DNA of 34,889 nt from Streptomyces soli (GCF_003999195.1 NZ_RJVR01000208.1:1-34889), one strand, 5' to 3'; positions 18,302 through 27,113 are shown, numbered from the stretch's first letter. Notes: a model not told the origin generated them from the letters alone. Made by a program: numbers and translations.

Positions 18302-18656
18302 CTTGCCTCCCCGAGGGGCCCGCGCCCGTCGCCAATGCCTGCTGTCCATATGGGTTGTTTGCTCACTTTAACTACTAAGTCCGATTTGTGACATTTGCCT
18401 CATTTACGATTCTCTGTGTTGTGTGTGTGACGCAAGGGATTCCGTCGTGACACATGATCTGTGTCACGTCGATGGGTGGGGGTGGTGCTTACTTCTGGGG
18501 CCATTTCCCTGACAGGGCAGGAGAGTTGGGCTTCTTGGAATTGGATCGGTAAACCGGATCCTTCCCTGCTGGACTCCCATTTGGGATGGCGTGGAGGGTT
18601 TAGGGCTTGTCTTGTCCGCGCGTTCTCACTTACGGTCACAGCCCGATCCGGGTGGA
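18302..18656 (+). promoter_or_regulatory. Long upstream region of the SLT gene
   Basis: The first 120 bases are distinctly AT-richer than the surroundings and include TTGTGACATTTGCC and CATTTACGATTC, possible promoter elements for the riboswitch-controlled transcript. The palindrome at 18446-18468 lies in this stretch. No gene is supported here. Confidence 0.4.
18446..18468 (+). promoter_or_regulatory. Crp-like palindrome upstream of the c-di-AMP riboswitch
   Basis: Arms CGTGACACA (18446-18454) and TGTGTCACG (18460-18468) are perfectly complementary around a 5-bp spacer. The outer GTGACA/TGTCAC halves resemble the actinomycete Crp-type motif. It lies about 190 bp upstream of the riboswitch. 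Binding is inference. Confidence 0.5.
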
Positions 18657-18822
18657 CCGCCGAATCCTGCCGCTGCCCGGTAACCCAACCTATTCACGTA
18701 CGGCAGGAGCGGGGGACCCAGGTAAGTCGCCGATCCAAAACACGGACCGGCTCGGGGTGAAGTCGCACTCACACCGCGACCGGGCAACTCCAGCCCGAAC
18801 CCGACAGCTCACCTCGCAGGCG
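18657..18822 (+). promoter_or_regulatory. ydaO/yuaA-type cyclic di-AMP riboswitch
   Basis: The conserved blocks of this class appear in order. They are CGCCGAATCCTGCC at about 18657, GGTAACCCAACC at 18679, GGCAGGAGCGGGGGACCCAG at 18702, CGGGGTGAAGT at about 18752, CCAGCCCGAACCCGACAGCT at 18790 and ACCTCGCAGGCG ending near 18822. This order and the gene downstream match the riboswitch known ahead of actinomycete cell-wall hydrolase genes, where c-di-AMP lowers expression. The SLT start codon lies about 18 bases further on. A terminator hairpin is not obvious, so the switching mechanism is not visible. Confidence 0.9.
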
Positions 18823-18840
18823 ACGGAGAGGAAATCTGTC

Positions 18841-19311
18841 ATGCCCACAGAGGGTAAGCACCGTCGTCCCCGGACCAGCCCAATCGCTCGACGGCTCGTC
18901 GCCGCGGGCGTGAGTGGTGCCGCACTCGTTCTCCCGTTGGTAGGCGCGACTTCTGCCAACGCGGCGCCGTCGATGCAAAGTGTCACCGCCGGATCCGCCC
19001 TGAATGGCTGGATCAACCAGTCGCTGAGCATCATGGCCGCGCACGGCATCCCCGGCACCTACGACGGCATCTACCGAAACCTCATGCGTGAGTCTTCGGG
19101 CAACCCATCGGCCATCAACAACTGGGACTCCAACGCCGCGGCCGGAATACCGTCAAAAGGGCTGATGCAGATCATCGACCCGACGTTCCAGGCCTATCAC
19201 GTGCCCGGCACCTCGATGGACATTTTCGACCCGGTCGCAAACATCACCGCTGCGTGTAACTACGCTGCCGCCAAGTACGGCTCTATCGACAATGTGAACG
19301 GCGCCTACTGA
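18841..19311 (+). CDS. Secreted SLT-domain lytic transglycosylase
   Basis: A 156-residue exported protein starting ATG at 18841 behind GGAGAGGAAA. The signal peptide is ARRLVAAGVSGAALVLPLVG with cleavage likely after SANA. The mature part is a minimal soluble lytic transglycosylase domain. IYRNLMRESSGNPSAINNWD carries the catalytic Glu84, and GIPSKGLMQIIDPTFQAYH and NITAACNYAAAKYGS match the conserved GLMQ and N-x-x-A-A-x-x-Y motifs. It cleaves peptidoglycan glycan strands without hydrolysis. There is no LysM or other wall-binding module. The c-di-AMP riboswitch and a Crp-like site upstream suggest control by second messengers, as known for Streptomyces wall hydrolases such as rpfA. Confidence 0.92.
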   Translation: MPTEGKHRRPRTSPIARRLVAAGVSGAALVLPLVGATSANAAPSMQSVTAGSALNGWINQSLSIMAAHGIPGTYDGIYRNLMRESSGNPSAINNWDSNAAAGIPSKGLMQIIDPTFQAYHVPGTSMDIFDPVANITAACNYAAAKYGSIDNVNGAY

Positions 19312-19494
19312 CAACTTTCCATCCTGATTCCCAGGTGGGAGGCACTGGTCGGGTGGCGTTCAGGGGCGAGTCTGCAAGCTGCGAGCCGTGATCATTGCGT
19401 TGATCACCCGTCAGGATCCCGATACGTAAAGAATCCTCGGCCGGTTGGCAGTCTGTGGCGAACAACCATGGGCCGAGGGCACTGAACACGCTGT

Positions 19495-19622
19495 CCGCCA
19501 GGCTCGGCTCCCGCTGTCGAGCAGCACCACCCGCAGGGTCGCCGACCTGGTCTCAAGGCCACTGCAAGGCGGTCGGCTCGCGCTGGCGCAAGCTCCTGCC
19601 CGGCAGAATCGCGGTCTGAACT
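19495..19622 (+). pseudogene. Transposase N-terminal remnant
   Basis: Two frames together read RLPLSSSTTRRVADLV and then GHCKAVGSRWRKLLPGRIAV before a stop. From memory this is the start of a common Streptomyces DDE transposase (RxLPLSS...VADLxRxHxKAIGSRWRKLPPGRIA). At most 45 residues remain and the copy carries at least one frameshift and a stop. Its right side abuts the amino-acid-racemase-like remnant. Confidence 0.45.
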
Positions 19623-19649
19623 TCCAGTCGATCGTACGGACGCGCCAGG

Positions 19650-19810
19650 CGGTGGCGGAGGTCGTTGTAGACGTAGGCACCCGGGCGGATCCTGGTGATC
19701 CCGTCGGCCGCGGTGAGGTAGGCGGAGGTGATGGAGGAGCCGGCCGAGACGACCCGTACGTCCAGCCCGGCGGCTTCCAGGTCCTCACGGACGCCGCCCA
19801 TCTGATATCG
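19650..19810 (-). pseudogene. D-threonine aldolase/alanine-racemase-like enzyme remnant
   Basis: The minus strand encodes EDLEAAGLDVRVVSAGSSIT, SAYLTAADGITRIRPGAYVY and NDLR. This matches the substrate-facing part of PLP-dependent D-threonine aldolase-like (DSD1/alanine racemase N-domain) enzymes, where VVSAGSTP and the E-x-RPGTYVYND element are conserved (recall). About 50 residues survive, with neither the PLP lysine nor the C-terminal domain. It is a small orphan fragment wedged between two transposase remnants. Confidence 0.5.
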
Positions 19811-19928
19811 CGCCGCCACTGGGCCGACGTCTTCCTGCGGGTGCCGAAAACCCCATCCATGGCCTGTGACCTGCAGTTTCTCGTGAACTATCGGCGAACG
19901 CAGGTCAGGCGTGGCAGGCTGATCGACA

Positions 19929-20267
19929 GTGTTGTTTCGACTGCCCTACCTTGCCGTGTCGAGCGTGTTCGCCTTCATACGGCTGCTGCCGATCAGCGAC
20001 GTCGACAAGGACATCGAGATATCGACGCTGCGCCACAGTTGGCGGTCCTGCAGGGGCAGATGGACAGGCCGCGCGTCACCTCGGCGGACCGAGCTTTCCT
20101 TGCCGCCCTCCTCCACCGGCTCCCAAGGCCGAAGCTGCGGCAGCTGCACCTGGTCGTCTCCCCGGACACGATTCTGAGGTGGCACCATGACCTCATGCGC
20201 CGTCGCCACGCCGACGTCTCCCGTCGCAAACGGCCCGGCCGACCGCCGACCCGTCGCATCATGGCCT
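19929..20267 (+). pseudogene. Integrase-core transposase, N-terminal remnant
   Basis: A GTG at 19929 opens MLFRLPYLAVSSVFAFIRLL and PISDVDKDIEISTLRH. After a frameshift near 20040 the next frame continues VTSADRAFLAALLHRLPRPK, LRWHHDLMRRRHADVSRRKR and PGRPPTRRI. This is the N-terminal HTH and linker region of rve-type (IS3/IS481-like) Streptomyces transposases. The catalytic integrase core is absent because the sequence switches to an IS256 remnant at about 20265. Confidence 0.65.
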
Positions 20268-20367
20268 CGGCGAAGGTCTTCACCATCTGGCGAAGAAGGT
20301 CGGGACTCGCCCAGGCGAGGTTCTCCTCCGGCATCGCGGCGAACGGCACACTGTGCGGTGCGGTCAT
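20264..20367 (-). pseudogene. IS256-family transposase, N-terminal remnant
   Basis: An ATG at 20367 with AAGGAGAAG upstream starts MTAPHSVPFAAMPEENLAWA and continues SPDLLRQMVKTFAEAMM before joining the integrase-core remnant. From memory this is the conserved N-terminus of IS256-type transposases. About 34 residues remain of roughly 400. The sequence outside it (20400-20510) may contain the IS256 end but I could not define an inverted repeat. Confidence 0.65.
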
Positions 20368-20612
20368 CGTGCTCTTCTCCTTCGTGACTTGGTCGTCTTG
20401 AAGGATCAGCCGATGGCTGCCTTGCGTGTACGCGACAACGCGCACACGGAGCAACTCCACACTCACGGGAAGCTACCCGCTACACCACTTTCCCTGGACG
20501 CAACCAAGATAGCCCGCCTCGACATACAGCAATGTGTCGCCTCGGCGGCACCCTCCACGAGTACACACATGCCGCGTGACCAGGGCGGACGGGGTTATCG
20601 GCAAGGGCAGCG

Positions 20613-21767
20613 TTATCGCCGGGCGTCCTGGACGGCGAAGCGGGTTGGGGAGAAGTGGGCCGCCAGGTCGGGGACGTGGCCGGTGGCGAGGTATTCGGAG
20701 ACCACGTCGGCGGTGACGGGGGTGAGCAGCACGCCGTCGCGGTAGTGCCCCGTGGCGACGATCAGCCCTGGCAGGGCGGTGGGGCCGAGTAGCGGCGCGT
20801 TGTCGGGCGATCCCGGCCGTAGGCCGGCGCTGGCCTCGGCGAGCGGCAGCTCGGTGATACCGGGTACCAGCTCGTGGGCGTCGCGGAGTAGTTCGTACAC
20901 CCCGCCGGCGGTGACGGTGGTGTCGTAGCCCAGCTCCTCGCTGGTCGCTCCGATCACCAGCTCCCCGTTCTCGCGCGGAACCAGGTAGACATCGCGTCCC
21001 CGGACAACGGCCCGGACGCTTCGGGACAGGAACGGGGTGTAGCGCGCCGGGATGCGCAGCCGCAGTACCTGTCCCTTCACGGGCCGTACGGGAGGGAGGA
21101 CACCCTCGGGCAGGCCGTCCAGTTGGTGGCTGCGGCAGCCCGCCGCCAGCACCACCTGGTCGGCATCGATCGCCTCTCCGGCATCGGTCACGGCACCGAC
21201 GGCCTTGCCCTGCTCGACGGTCAGCCGGTCGGCCCTGGCCTGCCAGAGGGTGACGCCGGCCTGGCTGCAAGCGGCCACCAGCGCCGCCCCGACCCGGCGG
21301 CCGTCCACCTGGTGGTCCTCGGCGACGTGCAGACCACCGCGCACGGAGGGCGCGAGCATCGGCTCCAGCCGGCGGCATTCCCGGCCGGTCAGCCAGCTGG
21401 AGTCGAGCCCCAGGCGCTGGTGGAACTCGTACAGCTCGTGCAGCTCGCCCCGGTCGTCGGCGCCCAGCGCCACGGCGAGCGTGCCGCACGCCCGGTAGCC
21501 AGTGGGCAGGCCGGACGCCTGCTCGAGCTCGGCGGCGAAGTCGGCGTACCGGGCGTTGGAGGCCATGCCGAGCCGGAGCAGCGGCACCTCGCCGTACTGC
21601 AGCTCGGTGACCGGCGCCAACATCCCGGCGGCGACCTGCGCCGCGCCGTGTCCGGGGTCCGGGTCGAGGACGGTGACGCTCAGGCCGCGCTGCGCCGTAC
21701 GCCAGGCGACGGCCAGCCCGATGATCCCACCGCCGATCACCAACACGTCGGAACGGGTGCGTGGCAC
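20613..21767 (-). CDS. thiO: Glycine oxidase ThiO (thiamine biosynthesis)
   Basis: A 384-residue FAD-dependent D-amino-acid-oxidase-family protein. GTG at 21767 is chosen because GGGGAG lies about 10 bases upstream and the FAD motif follows at once (DVLVIGGGIIGLAVAW). Family features include AAGMLAPVTE, the substrate-domain GRDVYLVPRENGELVIGATS and the C-terminal FAD loop GLIVATGHYRDGVLLTPVTA. ThiO oxidises glycine to the iminoglycine used in thiazole formation. In Streptomyces thiO is normally followed by thiS and thiG; here IS remnants lie downstream instead. The leader keeps only the 3' part of a TPP riboswitch, so this is probably an orphan or second copy whose TPP control is lost. Confidence 0.9.
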   Translation of the reverse strand: MPRTRSDVLVIGGGIIGLAVAWRTAQRGLSVTVLDPDPGHGAAQVAAGMLAPVTELQYGEVPLLRLGMASNARYADFAAELEQASGLPTGYRACGTLAVALGADDRGELHELYEFHQRLGLDSSWLTGRECRRLEPMLAPSVRGGLHVAEDHQVDGRRVGAALVAACSQAGVTLWQARADRLTVEQGKAVGAVTDAGEAIDADQVVLAAGCRSHQLDGLPEGVLPPVRPVKGQVLRLRIPARYTPFLSRSVRAVVRGRDVYLVPRENGELVIGATSEELGYDTTVTAGGVYELLRDAHELVPGITELPLAEASAGLRPGSPDNAPLLGPTALPGLIVATGHYRDGVLLTPVTADVVSEYLATGHVPDLAAHFSPTRFAVQDARR

Positions 21768-21784
21768 GTCTGCGACTCTCCCCT

Positions 21785-21815
21785 CGCCGGTATGACCCGG
21801 ATCACCGTGTACGCT
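21785..21815 (-). promoter_or_regulatory. 3' half of a TPP (THI-element) riboswitch
   Basis: On the minus strand the leader of thiO contains GTGATCCGGGTCATACCGGC followed by GAGGGGAG, which matches the conserved 3' portion of TPP riboswitches (CTGATCYGGRTNATNCCRGCGNAGGG). The 5' half with GGG-x-GC and CTGAGAG is not found in the 150 bases further upstream. The aptamer thus appears truncated. Confidence 0.65.
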
Positions 21816-22428
21816 CCGACCGTAGCGCAGGGCCGGGGGCCGCCCGAAGACGGATGGAAGGGGCTGCGGTGGAGGGCTGGTTCGGCCTGCTGACCGACCC
21901 CCCAGGCCTGGCCGTGCCCGTGGCTGCCGCACATCTCAACCAAATTACCCAGCAACGACAGTTGGCGCGAATATGCCCAAGCCCTGCTGCGCCGGCTGCT
22001 GCTGAGAGCGGGATCGCCTCGCATAGCGATACCGACCAGGTGCGGTGGATGGGTGCGGAGTTCACCCGATATCCTTATGAGGCTGCCCGGTTTCCTCAGG
22101 GTCAGGAGGAGTCGCAGCCATTGGCCGCGTCTCAGCGCAGCGGTGCCATGTGATCTTGGAATCAGTTGGGGCAGCCGTACGGCACGAACCGGTTCTCCGG
22201 GGACCACGGTTGGGGTGTCGATCGCGCTGATGTCGTGGTGGGCCACCTCGGACGAGATGGCTGCGACGCAAGAGCTGAGACGTGGCTTGAAGCGATTGAG
22301 CGTGCAAGATTGGTCTCTTCAGGGCCGAGAAGTTACTGCGGCGAGATGCGGTGTCGTCGAGTCCTGTTCTTCCGGATTCACCCGGCGGGGATCCTCCCCG
22401 GCCGCCGGACATGCGTAAGGAGCCCACT
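21816..22428. other. Gene-free stretch between thiO and the SDR gene
   Basis: I see no protein-like frame with a ribosome site on either strand and no recognisable RNA. GC is lower and more even than in coding DNA. It should hold the promoters of both flanking genes, but none is distinct. A rearrangement breakpoint that removed the 5' half of the TPP element must lie near 21820-21850. Confidence 0.5.
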
Positions 22429-23211
22429 ATGTTCACATCGATCGAGGGCCGGTCGGTGGTCGTCACCGGTGGCACCAAGGGCATCGGCAAGGGCATTGCC
22501 CGGGTCTTCGCCCGGGCGGGTGCCCAGGTCCTGGTGACCGGCCGGGACGCGGATACCGCGGCCGCTACCGCCAAGGAGCTGACCGCGCTGGGGGGCGGGC
22601 CGGTCACGTATGCGGTGGCGGATGTCTCGCGCGCCGAGGACAACGCCCAGGTGGCCGAAACAGCGATCGAGCGTCAGGGCGGGATCGACGTGGTCTGCGC
22701 GAACGCCGGAATCTTCCCCGCCGCCAAACTCGCCGCGATGACCGAGGAGGACATCGACATCATGTTCGGCATCAACGTCAAGGGCACAATACTCGCGGTG
22801 CGGGCCTGCCTGCCCGCTCTGATCATTTCCGGCCGGGGCCGGGTCATCCTCACCTCGTCGATCACCGGGCCAATCACCGGCTACCCGGGCTGGTCCCACT
22901 ACGGAGCCAGCAAGGCAGCGCAGTTGGGCTACATGCGGAGCGCGGCGATCGAACTCGCGCCGCACGGCATCACCGTCAACGCGGTCCTCCCGGGCAATAT
23001 CGCGACCGAGGGGATGGCCGAGCGGGGAGAGGACCACCGCCGGTCCATGGAGGCATCCATTCCCTTGGGCCGGCTCGGCGAAGCCGACGAGATCGGCAAC
23101 GCCGCGTTGTTCCTGGCCACCGATGAGGCCGCTTACATCACCGGGCAGGCCTTGGCGGTCGACGGCGGGCAGGTACTGCCGGAGTCGTTCGCCGCTCTGG
23201 AGACATGGTGA
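22429..23211 (+). CDS. Short-chain dehydrogenase/reductase (FabG-like)
   Basis: ATG at 22429 has AAGGAG at 22417-22422 and gives 260 residues; an upstream extension of the frame is not protein-like. Classical SDR motifs are all present: the NAD(P) loop TGGTKGIG at residues 13-20, NAG at 92-94, a catalytic Ser in LTSSITG (143-144), Tyr158 and Lys162 in YGASK, and the PG element in [25 protein letters not shown] is the usual C-terminus. Substrate is not evident; closest by pattern to 3-oxoacyl-ACP-reductase-like proteins. The gene stands alone. Confidence 0.92.
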   Translation: MFTSIEGRSVVVTGGTKGIGKGIARVFARAGAQVLVTGRDADTAAATAKELTALGGGPVTYAVADVSRAEDNAQVAETAIERQGGIDVVCANAGIFPAAKLAAMTEEDIDIMFGINVKGTILAVRACLPALIISGRGRVILTSSITGPITGYPGWSHYGASKAAQLGYMRSAAIELAPHGITVNAVLPGNIATEGMAERGEDHRRSMEASIPLGRLGEADEIGNAALFLATDEAAYITGQALAVDGGQVLPESFAALETW

Positions 23212-23499
23212 GCGCAGTCCGGGCGTTGTGCCGCTGCTCGGTGCCCCGTCGTCGGCATGGTGACCGCGGCGGCGCTGGCCTCGGGTAGCGGTTTTGCGGT
23301 GAGCGGGACTTGGCCACCGAGTTCGGTGTGAGCAGCTCGGCCCTGTGCCGGGCGCTGCGAGGTGTGCTCGCCCACCGCGACTGGTTCGTGGGCAACTGGC
23401 ACGATGGGCAGGTGGCCTGGCTGAAGGGGCTGGTATCGAGTGGTGCGCGGCCGGGGACGGCTGGTGGGGAGCGCCGGGGCGGCGACTGTCGCGGTGGTC

Positions 23500-23546
23500 G
23501 GTGAGGCGGGGCCGGCCCGGCTGTGGCACGCCGGCCCCGCCTCACC
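23500..23546 (-). terminator. Strong hairpin after the APC permease gene
   Basis: A perfect 17-bp stem (GGTGAGGCGGGGCCGGC and its complement at 23530-23546) with a 13-base loop starts six bases past the permease stop. It is a likely terminator for the minus-strand permease and could also stop plus-strand transcripts from the SDR side. There is no T run. The 288 bases between the SDR stop and this hairpin contain nothing I can support. Confidence 0.75.
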
Positions 23547-23551
23547 GGCAA

Positions 23552-25120
23552 TCAGTGAGATGTGGTTGCGGTTGTTGGAGGAGTACGGCCTGTAGCGGCA
23601 GCCGCCTCGGCCCGGGTCGGCGCGCCCAGCGCCCAGAAGACCACGCCGATGAGGATGAAGGCGGCCAGTGGAAGAGCCTCGGTCAGCAGATAGGTCCACC
23701 GCTCGGCGTGGCTCCAGCCGGTCGGCGCGAAGTTTTTGCCGAACCAGTCGCTGCCCAGTCCCGGAGCCAGCAGCTGCACTGAGGCGAAGACGATCAGCAC
23801 GGTGATGAAGGTCGCCAGGACCCGGGGCAGCGGTGCTCGGTACGGCCGTGGGACCTCGGGGTGCTTGCGGCGCAGCGCGGGCAGCGCGGGGAAGATGCCG
23901 ATGTAGCTGACGAGCGTGGTGGAGATGGCCAGCGAGAGGACCGCGCCGAAGAGTTTGGCCGCGTTGCCGCCGGTGAGTTGGTGGGCGAGCACCAGTACCG
24001 CGGTCGCCACCAGGCCGCTGAGCAGGTTCACCCGCACCGGGGTGCCGAACCGCCGGGAGATCGCGCCCAGGGCCCGCGGCGCGGCGCCGTCGTAGCCGGA
24101 CACGGCCAACGCGCGGTCCGATCCCATGATCCAGGTCACGCCGGAGGAGAGCACGGTCAGGATGAACAGGACGGCGGCGAGGTCGCCCAGCACGGATCCG
24201 GCACCCGACAGGGTTGCGGTCCCGTCAGCGGCGACGTGGCCGCCGTATATCGTGAACACCTGCCGGATGGCGTCGAGGAAGCCGCCGAGGCCAGTGATCG
24301 CAGAGGTTGGCAGGACAAGGAGGATGCCGAGGATCGGCAGCCCGTACAGCAGGATGCTCAGCGCCGCGCTTCGGAAGATCGCGTAAGGCACGTCCCGCTG
24401 CGCATCGGTCATCTCCTCGCCGGCGCTATTGGGCAGTTCGAAGCCGACGTAGTTGAACATCAGCACCGGCACCAGGCCGATGAACCCCGCATAGGTCGGA
24501 GAGAAGTCGTGCACACCGAATCCATGCAGGCCGTGCTCAAGCGCGTACCCGGCCACGGTGGCGGTGAAAAATCCCAGGAGGAGGATGCGGGCCCAAGCCC
24601 CAAGGATCGGGATCCACTTGCCGACGTCGAAGGAGAGGATCGCGGCCAGCACGCCGACCCAGATGAACACCAGGCTGAAGGCGTAGAAAGCAGGGGTGCC
24701 CAGGTCCTTGCCGCCATTGAAGAACGTGGTGAAGGCGGTGACCGCGCTGATGGTGAGCGTCCCGCCGAGCCAGACCGGGTTGGTTACCCAGTAGGGGAAG
24801 TTGTTCACGGCGCCGGCCAGCCGCCCGAAGGACCGGCTGGTCCAGATGTAGGGACCTCCCTCGTCCGGGAAGGCCGAACCCAGCTCCGCGCAGAGCAGCG
24901 CCGAGGGCACGAAGAAGACGGCGGCCAGCACGATCAGCCAGGTGAAGGCCTCTGCCCCATTGGAGGCGACGGCGCCGATGGTGTCGACTCCGACGATCGT
25001 GCAGAGCAGGAAGAAGAGGATGTCGAACCGGCGGAAGTGCTTGCGAAGCTTGCTCCGCTCCTGCACTGCCGAGGGCAGCGGGGCATCCGCCAAGGGCGGC
25101 GAGAGGTCGGGGGCACCCAC
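23552..25120 (-). CDS. APC-superfamily amino acid permease
   Basis: I choose the GTG at 25120 because AGGAGG lies five bases upstream; the frame extends 63 bases further but that part overlaps the adjoining transposase relic. The 522-residue product has about 12 hydrophobic helices, with an N-terminal cytoplasmic segment before [20 protein letters not shown]. The APC signatures are clear: the unwound helix 1 ([15 protein letters not shown]), [15 protein letters not shown] after helix 2, and [17 protein letters not shown] in helix 6. [16 protein letters not shown] is the late Pro-rich loop. It imports or exchanges an amino acid or amine; the substrate is not readable. It ends at a strong hairpin. 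Confidence 0.92.
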   Translation of the reverse strand: MGAPDLSPPLADAPLPSAVQERSKLRKHFRRFDILFFLLCTIVGVDTIGAVASNGAEAFTWLIVLAAVFFVPSALLCAELGSAFPDEGGPYIWTSRSFGRLAGAVNNFPYWVTNPVWLGGTLTISAVTAFTTFFNGGKDLGTPAFYAFSLVFIWVGVLAAILSFDVGKWIPILGAWARILLLGFFTATVAGYALEHGLHGFGVHDFSPTYAGFIGLVPVLMFNYVGFELPNSAGEEMTDAQRDVPYAIFRSAALSILLYGLPILGILLVLPTSAITGLGGFLDAIRQVFTIYGGHVAADGTATLSGAGSVLGDLAAVLFILTVLSSGVTWIMGSDRALAVSGYDGAAPRALGAISRRFGTPVRVNLLSGLVATAVLVLAHQLTGGNAAKLFGAVLSLAISTTLVSYIGIFPALPALRRKHPEVPRPYRAPLPRVLATFITVLIVFASVQLLAPGLGSDWFGKNFAPTGWSHAERWTYLLTEALPLAAFILIGVVFWALGAPTRAEAAAATGRTPPTTATTSH

Positions 25121-25184
25121 AGTGGCCTCCTGAGAGATCGTCAACGGATGCGCACATGCTGCGGTGCCACCGTCGCGGGACACA

Positions 25185-26052
25185 TCTCTCGGCGTGGGCG
25201 TTCATCTTCGGCGCCTGTGGTGCGGTTTTGAGGATGTCGATGCCGTCGGCGGTGAAGACGGCGTCGAATGCCTGGGTGTAGCGGCTGTCGCGGTCGCGCA
25301 GCAGGTAGCGGAAGCCGGAGGCCCGTTCGTCGAGGTCGGCGAGGAGGTTTCGGGCGAGTTGGGTGGCCCATGCCGCGGTGGGGTGGGCGGTGACGCCGAG
25401 GATGTGCACGGTGCGGGTGCCGACCTCCATGACCGTGAACGCGTACAGCCTGGTCAGCACCACGGTGTCGATGTGGAAAAAGTCCGCGGCGAGCAGCCCG
25501 GAGGCCTGAGCGCGTACGAAATCGCGCCATGTCGGACCCGTGCCAGTCCCGCGGCGGGGCGCGGGGCCGAGGCCGGCGCTGCGCAGGATGCTGGGGGCAC
25601 CGCCCGGCCGGAGGCTGGGGGAGGATCGTGGCGCCGACGCGGTGGCCCAGGCGGCGCAGTTCGCCTTGGATGCGGGTTGAGCCCCAGGTCGGGTTCTCTC
25701 GGGCGAGGCGCAGGATGACAGTGGTGAGCTCCTCAGAGGTCGGCGGGCGTCCGGTCCGGGCGGGTTTCTGCTTCCACTTCCAGTGCAGCAGGCGTCGGTG
25801 CCAGGACAGGAGGGTGCCGGGGGTGACCAGGCGGTGTCGGCGCAGCCGACCCGGGAGGTGCCGGGCCAGGGCGGCGAGCACGGCGCGCTCCGGCCAGGTC
25901 AGCCGCGGCCGGACGCCGAGCTGTCGGCGCAGCACCGCATTCTCGTGGCGCAGCGCGAGCAGCTCGACGTCCTTGGCTGCATCCGTGCGCGAGAGCAGCA
26001 GGAGCAGTGCGAGGAGTCGGAGGAAGATCAGGTAGAGCACGCGCAACGCCAT
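25185..26052 (-). pseudogene. Integrase-core transposase, frameshifted and 3'-truncated
   Basis: From the ATG at 26052 the minus strand encodes [40 protein letters not shown] and [20 protein letters not shown], the N-terminal HTH half of an rve-type transposase. At 25590-25625 an unrelated 32-base insert shifts the frame. The integrase core then continues in the next frame as [40 protein letters not shown] and [10 protein letters not shown], which ends the similarity at 25185. The third catalytic acidic residue region after NAHAER is cut, so the enzyme is dead. Its lost end abuts the APC permease start region. Confidence 0.8.
25590..25625 (+). repeat. Small GC-rich repeat inserted in a transposase gene
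   Basis: This stretch starts and ends with GCTGGGGG and contains CGCCCGGCCGG between. It replaces about four bases of the expected coding sequence with about 32, shifting the frame. The GCTGGGGGCACC...GGCTGGGGGAGG form resembles a dispersed repeat I remember as common in Streptomyces DNA. Confidence 0.55.
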
Positions 26053-26106
26053 GCAGTCCGAGCTTGCCATGCTCGCTTGATGGTGCAAAGCGCCTGCTCA
26101 GAGGCT

Positions 26107-26502
26107 ATGTGTGAGTTTCGGCGCCCGACAGGCGTCGAGCCGATCTGCAGGACGCTCACCGAGCACGACTGCGGCATCCACCCGTCCACCTAAGACGCGC
26201 ACAAGAAGCGCGTCCTGTCCGCGCGCGCCCGGCGCGACGCGGAACTCACCGCACTCATCAAGAAGGTCCATGAGAAAAAACTACGGCGTCTACGGTGTCC
26301 GCAAGGTCTGGCGTGAACTCCTGCGACAGGGACATCAGGTCGCCCGCTGCACCGTCGAGCGCCTCATGCGCGCCCAGGGGCTGTCAGGAGCCGTGCGAGG
26401 CAGGAAAGTTGTCACCACCGTAGCCGACAAGAACCTCGAACGGGCACCCGACCTGCTCAAGCGCAATTTCGTGGCCGCCGCGCCGAACCGGGTCTGGGTC
26501 AC
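26107..26502 (+). pseudogene. IS3-family orfB transposase, N-terminal remnant
   Basis: From ATG 26107 the frame reads MCEFRRPTGVEPICRTLTEH and DCGIHPST, then a TAA at 26191 where the family has Tyr. It resumes with RRDAELTALIKKVHEK. An extra A in a run at 26276-26281 shifts the frame to NYGVYGVRKVWRELLRQGHQ, VARCTVERLMRAQGLSGAVR and RNFVAAAPNRVWV. This is the pre-catalytic region of IS3-type OrfB, just before the first Asp (NRLWVADFTYV), where it ends abruptly inside an FtsK-like gene. It has two lesions and no catalytic core. Confidence 0.75.
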
Positions 26503-26939
26503 TCGCCAACTACACCCGCCACACCGACCGCAAGGCCCGCGAGCGGTTCGAGGCCGAGCTGCTGGCCATCGCCAGCCAGGGCGCCAAGTTCGGCGTCCGC
26601 CTGTGGCTCATCACCCAGAAGCCCTCGGCAGACGTGCTCTCCACCGCGATGCGCACCAACCTCTCAGCCCGGATCTGCCACCGCGTCGACACCGTCAAGG
26701 ACTTCCTCCACCTCTTCCCCGACGGCCGCGACCTGGAGGTCAGCGCCGCCGACCGCGAACTCCCGGCCGGTGTCGCCGTCACCGCGATCGGCACCATGCG
26801 CACCCCGGTACGGATGCACTCGGTCTACCTGCCCACCGAAGCCTGCTGGCAGATCAACGAAGCCCTCTGCCAGACAGGCCACCAAATCCGCGACCCGCCC
26901 GGCAACGCGGACGGCCCGGAACTCGACAAGGCGGCATAG
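26503..26939 (+). pseudogene. FtsK/SpoIIIE-type DNA translocase (TraB-like), C-terminal remnant
   Basis: The frame reads RERFEAELLAIASQGAKFGV, RLWLITQKPSADVLSTAMRT, NLSARICHRVDTVKDFLHLF and PDGRDL, ending in a TAG at 26937. The T-Q-K-P-S and N-x-x-x-R-I-C-x-R-V elements are typical of the last third of the FtsK-like ATPase domain found in the main transfer protein of pSAM2-type elements. Walker A and B are missing because an IS3 remnant replaces them. A Streptomyces element moves double-stranded DNA with one such protein, so self-transfer of this copy should be lost. Confidence 0.75.
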
Positions 26940-27113
26940 CCCGCAACCCCCACCACCCCAGGTGATCCAGGTGAGAAGAACTGCGGGACACCTCCCGCAC
27001 CAGCACGCACACCCTCGGCAGGGGCACAGCCCAGCGCCTCCGCCCCTGCCGGGGTCCCCCACCCACCTTTCGACGGCACCCCGCGCGCCGTCCCGCCGAG
27101 AGGCCATGCCCCC

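Noticed and set aside
18400..18639. Minus-strand frame of 79 residues across the SLT upstream region
   Set aside because: Overlaps the palindrome and promoter-like sequence, lacks a ribosome site and has no family features.
23310..23504. Short plus-strand frame (MATEFGVSSSALCRALRGVL) after the SDR gene
   Set aside because: No ribosome site, no recognised motif and it runs into a terminator hairpin; possibly debris but not supportable as a gene.
23861..25231. Long plus-strand open frame opposite the APC permease
   Set aside because: Low-complexity Glu/Asp/Arg/Gly-rich shadow of a membrane protein gene with no start signal.
26276..26281. A-run in the IS3 orfB relic resembling the programmed frameshift signal of IS3 elements
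   Set aside because: It lies inside orfB, not at the orfA/orfB junction, and an in-frame TAA is also present upstream, so a mutational +1 is more likely.
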